Below the pieces are notes generated by a model. It was not told the DNA's origin and ran no database searches. It saw only the letters and a list, made by a program, of their open reading frames with translations. Shown piece after piece: positions 37,001-49,900 of a stretch of 64,000 nt of DNA. The translations under genes were made by a program, and so were the position numbers. The DNA is from Hymenolepis diminuta (Eukaryota > Platyhelminthes > Cestoda > Cyclophyllidea > Hymenolepididae), in contig CAADRB010000037.1 in NCBI GenBank assembly GCA_900708905.1, positions 1,012,926 to 1,076,925 of the forward strand, given 5' to 3'. Numbering within the stretch: position 1 is the first letter of the stretch; the number at the start of each line of letters is the position of its first letter.

Positions 37001-38478
37001 ATACCAATTTAACATTTGTTTTAGAATAAATTTATCATGAATTGATCCTGACCGACGATTGTTTACATCAAATTTCGTTCTTTGAGACAGTCCAAAGGTC
37101 ACCTGAAATCAACTTATTTATCACTTAGAGTGAGGTCAAGATATTGTTCAAGTTCCTGTTGCCATACAAACACCTAGGCGATGTCAAGGCATCTCCAGTC
37201 CATAGCCCCAATTTATATTGTTCACAATATAGATGCTCAATGTCTTAGTATCTGTCACCAAACTTTTGCCAAATGGAAGGATATTAATACCCAGTTCCTG
37301 CTACCCAACTGCTTTTGAAACAGTTCTCTGCCCTTGCTTACACTATTAGCTGTTCTAACAAATTTCCAATATCCACTCCACACCGGAGACAACTGTATCG
37401 TTTTGGAAATTCCACCCAAGAGCAAACACACCTTGACTAAATTACTGTGTCAGTTCAACTATTTAGGTATTCAAACAAGACACAGGGAAAGTCAATCACT
37501 ATTCACTTTGCCACATCTCAAATGGAGTTTATCATTTTACAAGGAATGTGAGCTCCTAGATATCACATCAACCTCTGATCATAAATATCTCCTGTGGTTA
37601 CGCTTGGATGGCACTAAACTCTTTTCGTCTCCCCATTTCTATCTCTCTTGTTGCAATGTCTCAGTAAAGCTCCACTGTTCTTCCTCTGCATATGATGCTC
37701 TGAGTACTTATCCTCTACATTACTCTAATTTTATTACACTTAAATAACCAAAACTGCTTGATATGGGAAAGCATAAAATACAGATTGCTTAATTTTGGCA
37801 TGATTTCATTAATAGAATGATGAGAAATGTAAAAAACCATCAACATGAGATTGACCAATAGGGGAAAGGGGGAAGAAGCATGTGTCATGCATGCTCAAGG
37901 TGTGTGCGCGTGTGCGACCAGATAAGCGTGTACAATGATAAATGAGACCGAGAAAATGCAGAGAACGCGCAAGGGTCGACATGCTAACAAAGAAAATGAT
38001 TAATGAGCAACCAAATTAGCAAACAGATTACAGAAGCGAAAAATCGAAATTGTGAGTTGTACTAAGTGTTAGGGATCTCTTATAATAGGATCTCAGTTGA
38101 ACATAAATTCAAGTCCTATTTATTTAAGGAACAAAAACTATCGTTCTATTTTCTTCTCGGGCTTCTTATCATACATTCACTCAGAAATTTGACGTTATTA
38201 CAGACAGTGAGTAAGGGATTGTACTAAAATTTCAAACGAATTGCAAATTTCTGAGCTTATGTGGACGTTTATTGGATGAAATGGAGAAGGAAATGTATGC
38301 GGTTGAACTTTCGGAATCAATTGTTGTCCTGAAACTATTAATGAAGAACGGTGAACAGGACCCTGCGCCCCTATTTTATTGCTTCATTACTAGCAGTATT
38401 AAAACATTACAATTCTTAATAATGGAGAGCATCTGAATGAAAAGGGGGTGATATAAGCAATGTCAGAAAAATTTGGTG
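34086..38478. other. Intergenic, no supported gene
   Basis: AT-rich sequence. The longest open frame, 37334-37747 (+, 137 codons), is Leu/Ser/His-rich. It ends with a segment containing SDHKYLLWLRLDG, faintly like the SDH box that closes LINE endonuclease domains, but this is too weak to call. Nothing else recognisable was seen. Confidence 0.4.
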
Positions 38479-39960
38479 GTAAGTCGAGAATCAAAATCTT
38501 ATTGCATCTGGACTCTGAAGTCGTCGGGTTGTTGACATTTTAATTTCCTTCCATCATGTTTTAGGGTATTCCTTATTAGTGCAATGGCATCGAACGTCCA
38601 TGCGGACTATTTACCCATTTCTCACCCTTTATTTGTGGTTAGTGTTCCAGTAGGGATGGGATAGGTTGCTTACTAGAATTCTGCGTCCAACCGCACCCTC
38701 TTTCTCACCGAAAGACTGTTTCACATCTTCATTGAGCTGTGCTAGCCATTTTTGTGTTTGAGAAACTCTAGGTTCTCCTAATTTCGGTAATTGAGAATTC
38801 ACTAAAAGTTCAGCGATTGTATCGACTCTTTCTGTGGATATATCCAGAGGCTAAGTCTAAGTTTCTGTAAGTGTGTGGCCAGGTCTCTTAGAGGAACCTT
38901 AACACTCATTTATCATCTGCCGTACAAGCCCAGCGTCATCTACCGAGCTGCTTTTCAAACAACTTTTAATTTGTTATTATCCACCTTGTGATGGACAAGA
39001 GCAGACAAACTGAATAGAAGAACAAGTTCAACGAATTTTTCAGGAAATTTTCCTCCATTTTCGACCGAAGTTACTTTTGATCTTAGAACTGGCCTGAGCA
39101 TAACCGGCTGCCCTTTGACCTTCATGATATTAAGTTTTATAGTGTTATCAACCAAGCCTTTATCATTCACAGGAGACCCAAGATATGTGTAAGAGCTCAG
39201 TGGATAAATCTAACTGATGAAATAACTGTTCTATAACTGAACCTACATACATCCAGACTGCTTCTTCGTATGCCATTTCCATATCATATTTGTCCGGTAT
39301 CAATTTGTATTTCTCTAGAATTTTTTAGCATGCCTAATCGAATTGGTAATAAGACATAGACCGTCTGAATATTCCAACTGTCTCAGTGACCACCCGCATC
39401 CTATAGAACTCGAGTCTAACTTTCTAATCCTCGAAGACTACATGGACTTCTTGTAATGTAAGCTAGAATACTATGTTAAAAAACACAGGACCCCCATTGG
39501 ATTCTTGTTTAACGCCCCTCTTCATAGAAAATGCCTCACTTTAAATATAGTTGTCTAGAATCATTGAACGCGTTTCAGAGCAGCATTGGTTTATACAGTA
39601 TTATTTGATTCGTAGAGATGGGTAGTGAATCTAAGGTCATCCAAAATGAGTACTATTTCGCAATACTAGTCGATTGCTTCATGAATTACTATTCTTACAG
39701 CAAGGATCGCCTATCCTCTGGACATTCCAGTGCGAAATCGATGTCGAGTATTTGGTAGTCATTCACTTATATTCAGATTAATCCTTTCATAGACCACCGA
39801 TACAAAGCATTTTCCCACCGTGCCATGAAGAAAAATATAATGGAAATTAGCTGAATCAGTTCTTCCGCCTTTACTTTTGTCAACGCTGATTACTTCAGCA
39901 TCTATCCAGGATCAGGTTATAGGAATTCTGTCTTGTCAATATTGAAGAATTTCAGTGAGT
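38479..39960 (-). mobile_element. Decayed non-LTR retrotransposon (LINE) copy B
   Basis: Read on the minus strand. Near 39750-39680 lies RFRTGMS..AILAVRIVIHEAID, like the GFRPGRSC.DAIF..R..IEKA segment. Near 39650 is a motif-A remnant. At 39540-39490 is MKRGVKQESNGGPVFFNIVF (the GVRQG..SP.LFN block), and at 39374-39330 EYSDGLCLITNSI stands where L-E-YADD-I is expected. Stops and frameshifts break it up. The 3' part at 38654-38479 matches copy C. The order and spacing agree with copy A, which supports one family. The catalytic YADD has become YSDG, so it is dead. Confidence 0.72.
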
Positions 39961-39972
39961 AGATCGTCCGTT

Positions 39973-40257
39973 CTACTTAATAAGTTCCTGGGCTTTTTTG
40001 ATGCTTTCTATAAGGAGCAGGGGAGCAACCTGTTGGCGCATAGCATTGATGAAATATGCGACGCCACCGTAGGTATTAAACAATATGTTTATATTCTGAA
40101 TTATAAATAGTAAATCCAGGAATAACTTCACTTTTTGATATTTCAACAGTTTTAGTTTCTGTAAGAACTGAAAGATAGATTTTTCGGGCGGACATGTAAT
40201 GCGTAATAGATAAGAATTTCCGTTTGCTGTGACAAGGCCACTTGTTTCACAGTTCAA
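39973..40257 (-). other. Open frame of 94 codons, unrecognised
   Basis: Lies between LINE copy B and the kinase-like fragment, on the same strand as both. The translation has a hydrophobic stretch (LFLDLLFIIQNINILF) and ends in VAPLLLIESIKKAQELIK. I recognise no family. It may be LINE 5' sequence, an eroded exon of the kinase-like fragment, or chance. Confidence 0.2.
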
Positions 40258-40439
40258 ACTCTTGAAATTGGCCTTCTGAATCTCGACGGTTGAGCTTGAG
40301 TTCAGAGTTAAGTTTTCAAATTTTCACTTGGCTCCTACGTCCATATAGTTTAGGCTGATTGACTTTTAATTTCCATAAACTGTCTTTATTAAGACAATGA
40401 AATTAAAAGCTTTTGGCAAAGAAGCAATTCGGACAATCT

Positions 40440-40945
40440 TACATTTGCTGGGGAAATAAGACTCTGCAACCAACGATTTCTACATAATACAAGTTGGAAT
40501 TGATACTGCTGTATTCATAGTCTTCGTGACTTGGGCATTTGGGAGTATAGAGGCGCCTTTGTGGGAGCTTCAGATAGTGGTTCTCAAGGAAAAGGTTTTT
40601 ATCCGTCTGAATTGTTATAAACTTATAGTAGACCAAGCCATACAACCGAATTTACTAATATCAAAAGCTTTGCTGGCGACGTCACTCCCATTTTTGGATT
40701 TACAGAGCTATTAGTTAGCACAATCTGTGATTTCTTTTATTTACAGAAAATCTAACACGGTGATACAAACTATTTGATACACCAGACCTCAATATTGTTA
40801 TATCGAGCTTTTCAACACTTCTCCAACCTTTGGTATACTTTTTGACTAATTCACATTTCGTCGTAGTAATCCTTTGACATTTTTCTAGCTTCATGGCATT
40901 GATATATGTGAAGTTCGAAATTTTCCCGGTTTCCTTATTCTTCAA
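40440..40945 (-). pseudogene. Choline/ethanolamine kinase-like fragment, broken
   Basis: The minus-strand segment 40945-40745 contains CELVKKYTKGWRSVEKLDIT, then ILRSGVSNSLYHRV. This is the N-terminal choline/ethanolamine kinase pattern C..F..G.W......-I....GG.SN.L(Y/F). A plausible 37-nt intron (40744-40708, GT..AG) follows in phase. Beyond it KLLI..(frameshift)..LYG recalls the KVLLR(L/I)YG strand. Further on QRRLYTP and YEYSSIN faintly echo SRRL and the DFEYSSYN loop, far too close together for an intact kinase. The ATP-binding and Brenner HNDxxxxN regions are missing. A retained intron would mean a duplicated genomic fragment rather than a processed copy. The identity rests mainly on the first block. 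Confidence 0.5.
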
Positions 40946-40950
40946 TGACT

Positions 40951-43900
40951 TTGAACAAGTAAATCATATCTGACGACTTCTGGCAGTATTTCAAGTGGGT
41001 TGCAGAAACGATTAGTCTAATGTGAAAATTATTCACTTATATTCTACTTTTAATGTCACCTTATTCCAAATAATTAAATCACGATGTACCTACAAAGTAA
41101 ACTCTACGAAGTTATTTAGATCAATGACTGGACAATTATCAGAGTATTTGCAGAGGAGAATTGAATGAGGAAGAACAAATTTTCACAAGGAAGGCGACGC
41201 AATAGACAAAGGATCATTCATTTCTCAATTACCGAACGGTTCTGACAAAAATTTCGCTAAGAGAGCCTTAGAAAGTAATTTGTATTTTGCTACTCTTCCC
41301 ATGGAAGGTACCCATCCCGCCTTCGTTCACCTGCACCACTTCCAAAGTTTCAACGTATAAGAAAAGCTTTTTCCAACCTATTTATCTCCTGTAAAGATCG
41401 AAATTTTGCTTAAAGTTTGATCCATCCCTTTTAAATAAACAGGGTGAATTCCGTTTTTGACAGTTGACACGTTGGATCCTGTCAAAATCCCGCTTACTTC
41501 GACTGAAAATTTATTTATGTATATTTAAATATAGTCTCTAGAATGATGAAAATAACCTCCTACTCACAATGGTGGATTTATTTTTAAAACGAACCTCTGA
41601 AACGACATTTTATGAAATCCAAATGTGGATTTAATTTTCTGAATGCACAATTTTTAAATTAATAAATTGTTTAAAATATTAAACTAATTTATTTCATTTA
41701 AATATAATTTTAATAATTTTTCTTTATATCGGAAGTATTATTTAATCCATCCCATTAATTCCTAAATGGAAAATCTTCAGACACAATACTACTTAAAAAT
41801 TAAGTCAATTTAATTAACTTACAATAAATTTTTGTTTATTATTTTTTTTCAAATTATGTCATTTACGTTGCGTAGATGAAATTGGACTGAAATTTATTCC
41901 ACTCGATGCGACTGATGAGGGAAAGGCAAGAACGGTTTTACTCAGTTTTACTCAAACTGGTTACAAACGGGTAAACACATATAAAATATCAGTCAGGAGT
42001 GAGAAATTTCAATGTATTTGCCCATCTTCTCCTCGTTGTCTCTTCTAATTATGAGAATAAATGGACTCAGTTGGCTACTAACTCCTCACAGTGACAGATC
42101 ATAACTATCCGTATGGCGTATCAACCACTTACAATTAGATTTCACTAAGTTATAATATTTTGTGCTACCTAAATAGCTTTGCACTGAGCTCGTGATCGAC
42201 TGAAACCCAACAGTGAGTTATTCACCGATCCCCTATTTACAGCGCTAATGTACTGCACATGTTCGTATTCAGAGGTAGAAAAGAAGGCTGCTTTCTCCCC
42301 TCTTCCAGACTGCCACTGTTAAAATACAACATATCTGCCAGGAGTCACGTACCAGATAATATTAAACATATCCATTTCGTTTTCACCCAATACTGAGCCA
42401 TGACATATTGCACTTTCAAATTGACAGGTGAATATTGCTAATCCAATTATGTTACCATGATAATCAAATGGAATGATCAGCTAATAGGCATCAAATTTCA
42501 CAAATTAAGAAAGGATGGATTTCCCAATACTTTTAAAGCAAATAATAAAAATAATAAATTAATTTTGTCTATTATTTTACTGGTCAATTGTAGAAACCCT
42601 TCGGTCACTCGGAAAGGTTACATTAAGCGCCAATGTGTGATTAATCAAAACAAAGACGTGAAAAAAAAGCGATAAAAATAGCAGAAATTATTTGCCAAGA
42701 TTGAGAATCACCTGAGCGGAGTAAATACACTCTCACATGACTGTTAAGTCAATCGCTTAGGATTTTTTAAAATTTAAATCGGTTGATTTAATGTTAAGAG
42801 GTTGTGGCATTTTTCAAACTACACCAACCTTTTTCTCATGACTTTAGGGTGCAGATTGTCTGCTAGTTAGTAAAAAACCTATGAATGAGGACCTGATTCT
42901 TTTTGAGAAATCAGGAGGAATAATTCTGCAACTTCTCAGGTGACTGCAGAAAACAGTAGTCCATAATGTGGTTAATTTGCAGGTAATGCAATTAAACTAA
43001 TTGATCCCAGTTGAGTCGTTACTCCGTCGTCGAGTCACACAGAGGAGGTGGCTAGGAAATCCTTGTTTACAATCCAAAGTCCCCTTTCAATTAACAATTT
43101 AAAATAAGACGCGCTCTGAAGAAATCCAAGTTCTTCTCATATCTATTTGTAAATATCACGATTTTAAAATAAATTAAGAAGTATAAATAACAGTGAGTAT
43201 TTCCTTTTATTTGTCCTATTTAGAGAAGTAAATGTGCATCTCCAAGGTCATAATTGTTGGAGAGATTTAATACGATGTTAACTTACATTTACTATCAAAG
43301 ACGCGAGTTGAAGTGATACATAGCTTTCAAAATCCCTCTACCTTCAAGAGGAGGGAAACGCGGTGAGTCCAACTTTGGACAGGTGACAATTAATGTCCCT
43401 TTTGCTGGTATCCAGACAGCCCCTTCAGACTTATTTATGCCTTCAGATTGACGTTGTTTGCGCCATCCCATTTCGTCAGGTATTTTTTCTAATACAACTT
43501 TGGAGAGCTGGACACGACAACTTGTCAATGTTTACGGATTCTATGCTTTTAAGCTGTTTATCAATAACTGCGACCGTCTCACCATGTCACTGTCACCATG
43601 CAGCATTACCTATCAGTCATAGAAATCTCCTTAATAGGCGGTCATATATTCCTGGACATATATTCCTCCCAACAATATTTTCCACATTGTTTTCAAACTA
43701 TTTCACCCGTCTTGGCTAAAGTTATAGCTATAAATACCCCCACCAGATCCCGTTCTCAATTCCTTCTGGCCACTTTCTGCAGTCAGGTCTTCCAGCGAGC
43801 TCCAATTGAATTTAGGCACCGCTTTGAGTGGCTTTAAAATTTGAATTCATTGGAAGTCAGTGCAACTCTATTGCGTCGCTCTCTCAATTAATTATGTAAA

Positions 43901-46900
43901 TTGTTTCCCCTTCCACATATATCCACATAAAGTTAACAGTATTCCATCTGGGAAAAAAAAGCTCTCCTAAATTAATTGCTCAGCAATATATTTGTTAATT
44001 CTAATGTATAATTTCTGCTATATTTAAATCATGTTAGTTCACATCTTCCTACGAAAATGATATGATCAAATGTTAAAATTAATTAACAGATCAGTTAATC
44101 TTGGACATCGTGGATACGCATTCACACAGAAATGGAGGAATTTTCACATTTAGAATATCAACAGTTGAAGCAGACCCTCTCGCGCTTCACTGTTTTTTGA
44201 TAGTATTTCCTCGTGCATCAAGAGCCGAGAATGGACATCGTTGGCCGTTTTAGGAGTAAAATTTGTTGAAATTTTGCTCTTACTCTACTTGATCCCCTAT
44301 TAAGTCTTGTGTTTAAGTACTTTCCAGCTAAAACAAATTGATACATTTTTAGGCCTCGCCGTGGTAATAAATGAAAATATTCCTGAATGATCTCAACTTA
44401 AATTTAAATCTTGACTTCACGATCTGCAATCAGCGGTATTCTAATTAGGTGTTCAAGGTCGACCGGCAGAGTTATTTTCGTGCCTGGTTGCGCAAGTAGA
44501 GACCATTAGCGGTACGTATACATACCCACACCGAGTGAGGGAGTGAGATAATTTTGCCGCGCATGGTTCGATTTGCCAAAGATAGGAACACATGATAAAC
44601 AAGTGTGTATATCGGCAGACAAAACTCACACATTAGACATACATTAAGGCGGGTGTCTGTTATTTTCGCGCTATTAAGCCGAGGGTTGTTTAAAACAACA
44701 AAAGAGATACTATTCTCATTAAAAGTTTCAAACTATCGATGCTGACAGAGTAGTATTCTCGTAAGTTTAGGAAAGAAAGTAATAATGTTTAATACTTTTA
44801 GTGATTGTATGATTCGAAAAAATAAAGTAAAATTTACCTCCAAATAATTTTATAAAAAGAAATTGTAATTCTATTTAACTACTGAAACAATTTTTTAGAA
44901 ACCGATTTGATTTTGTCATGCTAAAGCATTTAAGCATTTTGTTTAAAAATATCAATTATATGTTTAAATGAATTTCGACTTCAAATACATCGAAGTTCCC
45001 GATGATGTAAAGCTGATTTCTTACTCCCTTTGGAGGTTAATATCAACGGATATTTCGATTTACCAAATAAAATTTTGGAGACGGTACGAGTGAGTGGAGT
45101 AATTGTGTGTAATTTGCTTTCTGTATCCAATTTCCAACTGACCGAGATGAACAAGCCTCACTATTTGACATTAAGATATCCCCAGAGCATCACGAACAAG
45201 CATGTGGAAACACATGAGGCACTAGATACCACCATTAAATGTTAATTTGGGCAATTCATTTCAAACCGATTAACTGATAATAAAATAAGGTTGTTCTAAG
45301 GGAAAACACAAACCTTTTAGGTTAATGTAGTATAACCGTGGATCAGCCAGTTCTGAAATAGAAAAAAAAGGCCCCGGGCGGCTGTGTACTTGAATATTAA
45401 TGAAAGACGTGCTAAAGATATTATTAATAGAGCTTCTAAATGACATGCGATTATTTCAGAGTCATCAGCCGCACTGGTCAGGCCAGGCTAATAGAGTGTT
45501 TGCAAAATATGAATATCTCCCCAGACAGAAGACCAAAAGGAGTGATGGAAAATACTTTCCTAAATGAGCTTGGAGTTATATCACAAAATGGGATTCAGCA
45601 TCAGCGATAATATACTCCTCTAAAAACCCACATGTGACAGCTAAAAAGAGGTTTTCTCAATGCCATGGGGTCTCTAATGAGCGATGGCATTCTCATAGCC
45701 CTTCATTAACCAATTTTCACCAGACTGATTAACGAACATCAAATTCGCTGATTTCGCATGTGTAAAATACCATCGATAAATAGCCATCCCTCCTTTAAAA
45801 CGATTTAATATGAAATTCTAAATATGAAAAGTTATAGCACTCTGGGTTGGCTAAATCTCTGATCCCAGAGACGTTGAACTGCCAGCTTAAGTTACCCGAA
45901 ATTACCACATAGCTGAACAAGTGATTGATAAGTTACAATAAATATTGACTGATAATCGAATTAGACTGAGTTCAGCCAATGAGTCCACTGAGTAGACAGT
46001 GGGTGGATCTTTTCAGATCAAAGAGATCGCCATCAATTTAGATCACCAATATAATAAACGAAGGTCGTATAAATTGCACAACTGAATTGACTAAGAGGGG
46101 TGAGAGGGAGGAATTTGTATTTACTCAAATAATCTCTCCCTTAAATTTTCTTATAAAGTCAAACGACCTTGATCGCTATGCACTGACATAACATTTCACC
46201 TAAGGAGCGCATTCTCTTTCAGTAGTAATCCAATCAACCTCAGTTGATTAAATTATACATAAAATAATTAAGAAGAAAATGATCCCAGCACCTGTTACCC
46301 ACTATTTCTATTCGATTAACTCATCTAAATTTGGATTTACTTGGTTTTGTCCAGACTTATCAATTCAAGCAATCGGTAACCCCACAAATGGCTTACACAT
46401 ATCTACATAAAACCCGGTGAAGCCGCACATAAATGATGTCCCAATAAGGCGAATCAGCTGACTTTAGAGAATAAATATGGCGGACAATAAGTTGTTTATG
46501 ATCACCTGTACGGAAGTTCTTACATGCCTGATACCGTGGGGGTGTAGCGAAGTCAAGTAAATTAGATTAATTTTTCAGATCTAAAGTCATAAGCCTAGTT
46601 TAGATTATAGCCTTGAATCAAAGTGGTTCGAAGACGCATTCATTGTGGAGTGGATTGGAGGTGTATGAACGATGATCACTCTAGTTATAGAACACCCTCT
46701 TACGATCTACTAATTTTGCATGTCTTTCCTTTAGATTCATTGGGAGACCTCAATCTAGGTTGGCTATCTGTTAATAGTTTGTTTGTAAAACACAATCCCT
46801 TTATCTCATCCACCCATCAGACACATTCAACTATTCTCTCGTTGGGTGAATTGGGGCTGGCAAATTAGTAGCCTTCAGATGTGGGTTTAGATATCCTTGA

Positions 46901-49900
46901 CTTAATAATGTGGACTTGACAATAGGAAATGTTAATTCTGTACCCCAATAACTTTTCCATCCTTTGCTGGAGACCCTAAATTCTTCGTTTTTATCAACAT
47001 TCAAAAAGTTTACTGCGATTGTAAGAATTTTTCATTTTTGCGGCTAGTGCCAACACTAATTTTTGTCGGTGTTGTATGTACTATGACTGGCAAAAATTGG
47101 GTGCTATTGTGCCGAGGTACGTTTGAGTTGACTGCCATTTAAAAGCAAAAACTAAATTTCCTTTTTTAATTCTCATCCGATGCTCTCCGAGTTAGAGTTA
47201 TATGATTTCCAACTAGACGCCGGGGGCAGTTCCACTTTCAAAAAACCTTCTACATTGTCTTATCAGAGAATGGATACCGACATGATCATTTATGAATGAT
47301 TAAGGATGCGATTTAGTTATTGTGCTTTTGTGAGATAATGCAACATTTTAATTACCGCGATTTCAAATTATGATGTTTGTGTGACTATCATAAACAACAA
47401 TTAGTTTACAATTTCAAAATTGTAAAAATATTTACGGGAGTAGTAAGCTACAGGGCTTAATGACTTACACTTAATTCGCCCGATTTTAGGCCCAGGCTCC
47501 TAGAAAAACTCCCATCTATTTTCGGAAAAGAACTCCACTTCCTCTTATGTTCCGGCTGGATAACAAAGTGTCGAAGCATTTTTTGTATCTGATGCCATTT
47601 ATCTTTGAAGGGACTTTGATCTATTTGCGATGGAAATATTTGAAAAAAAAAACGAACTTCGATTTGCATGAGTTCGAAATGCTCAAATGCACGGGCGCTT
47701 TTGAAGTTTCGCTTTTTGACAGCGTCGTGAAGGTTAACTCAGAAGATTCTTTAAAACAAAAAAACGAAGGATTTAGCTAATAAAGACGCAAAAAATTCCC
47801 TATTTTGAGGAACATTTAAAATTGCGAATTTCATACTTTCATTTTAATTCTACATCAATATTTTACTAAATTTTGTTTAAATGAGAGATTAATGAGCAGT
47901 TAGTCAGACCGTTAAAATAAAGTCGGACCCCTTAAATTTCAGTAAAAACATTTTTTTCTGAATAAGAAGTTTTTTATGAAAGTGTTGTTATGCACAACTT
48001 CGGGTGCACTTTCTTCAGACTGGAAGAAAAAACGCAGCAAATGTTTGAGTGTCGTGCTAAATTGGGGGAAAAATAAAACAATAAAAGAATGCACCCCTGA
48101 ACAGTTTAATTAATTATTATTGGCGTCATTTATATTGAAATTTATTAGTTTTCATCTCCATTTTATCGCTGAGGCAGTTCTTGCAAGAACTCATCTTGTT
48201 TTGGGGGGTCTTAACCTTTTAAAATTAATCCTTCACTCCTTCACATGGCACTGAATTTTGTCGTCGAAGGTATCAAAGTTTTGGGGAAAACAACTCTTGA
48301 AACCTGCATATTTAATTGAGAAAAGGCATTTGATGTCGAAAAAGTTGATTAGTGTTAACCACTGACATTAATTATCTCATTTATTTGACGCGATTGAGAG
48401 ACTGCTAAACTTGTTTCAGTGACTGATTTGAAGAAATTTTTTATATTTTTGCTGTCGATGTTAGTATTTAAGTCAGGATTTGAATAAGGCTATGCAACCA
48501 CTAAAGGAAAAGGAACGTGAAATTTAAAGATTTCAAAGCAATGAAACATGAATCGAAAAGTGAGCATTTCTAATAGAGAGGTTTAACAATGCTTTCACCC
48601 TAAAACCGTGATCAGCTACAGCATGATGAAGTTAATTGTCGTTTAGTGATTGGTCTGTTGTCCGACCAATCACATTCCGGCATATCGGCTATGAAGTCCA
48701 ATGATTGGCTCTGTCTTCTCCAGGCAATTGGAATTCAACAAAACCGCATTCCTAAGTATAAAAAGATTTTTAATCACATTAATAAAGGTGGTGCGATCTG
48801 GAAAATAGATTAGTTCTACCTGACTAATTTCTGCCTTCTCTGTCGCTGGGGCGAGAGCAACTATAGCTTACCTTATGACAGAAGGCCTTGATCACACGTT
48901 CCCGTTTTCCTTCTTAAATTTTTTTGTGGTAAATGAATCCATTAAGACTGATTGGATCTTTTTCGACTGCTGTTGAGTGAAAGATTGTAGGTTTACGTTT
49001 AAAAACTCATCCGTGTAACCACATATCCCACAAACTGGTTACATTACGCTTCCTAGCGTATGTCAGGAATTGTACACATTCTTAAGATTAGGCGGTGACA
49101 CCAATGATAAACTGGTGCAAGTAAGAATACGGATCAAGTAAAAGGAACTTTGCTCAATCTCGAAAGTAAAATTTATAAAACCGATACACCATTGCTATTA
49201 ATAAAAGAATACACTAAATGAACACGCAGCACGTTAATCGTAGAGAATAAATTTTGAAATTTCATGATATAACTCCAGCTAAAATGTATTTTCATTTTTT
49301 AATGTATGTTGCTATGTCTGCAGCGAGTTTGATTAAATAATTAAATTTATTGATTGCTTTTGAAGTATAAGAGGCTACCAAGGCTAACCAAAGGAATCTC
49401 CGGTGCGCTTGAACATTCTGGAAAGTGGGGGCGGATGGGCTGAAACCCTCTTGGTTAATCAGCTATCAATTTTCATTCAAAAGTAGCGTTAAATGTATTT
49501 AATGACTGATTACACTTTTCCGAAAAGAGTTTTGCAGTAAATGCTCTCCACAGAGACTTTCTGTGTTCTCACTACTACATTTTTGGAGAAAACTTATATT
49601 GGAGGACTCTGCTGGAAGCTAGTTGTACTTATCTGCAGTTAAATGAGCTTTTAATGGATTGCTGAGGCTTAGCAAAGGGCTTGTTGTTTTTTGTTTACAA
49701 TTTATCATTTAAAATCACGATCTGAACTCGATTTTATTTTACGTGACAAAAATGTATTATTAAAAAGGTTGACCTTCATATAAGATAATAATTAAATACG
49801 AATGATGTTCTTTTCATTATAGATATGTATATACATATTCACAAAGGCATATTCATTATTACAACATTTAAACAAATATTTCAAGTAATATACACTCGTT

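Noticed and set aside
37334..37747. 137-codon open frame with an SDH box like a LINE endonuclease end
   Set aside because: Only one weak motif; no other endonuclease motifs upstream and no RT downstream.
41640..41860. Extremely AT-rich block considered as an origin or matrix-attachment site
   Set aside because: Base composition alone does not support either in an animal genome.
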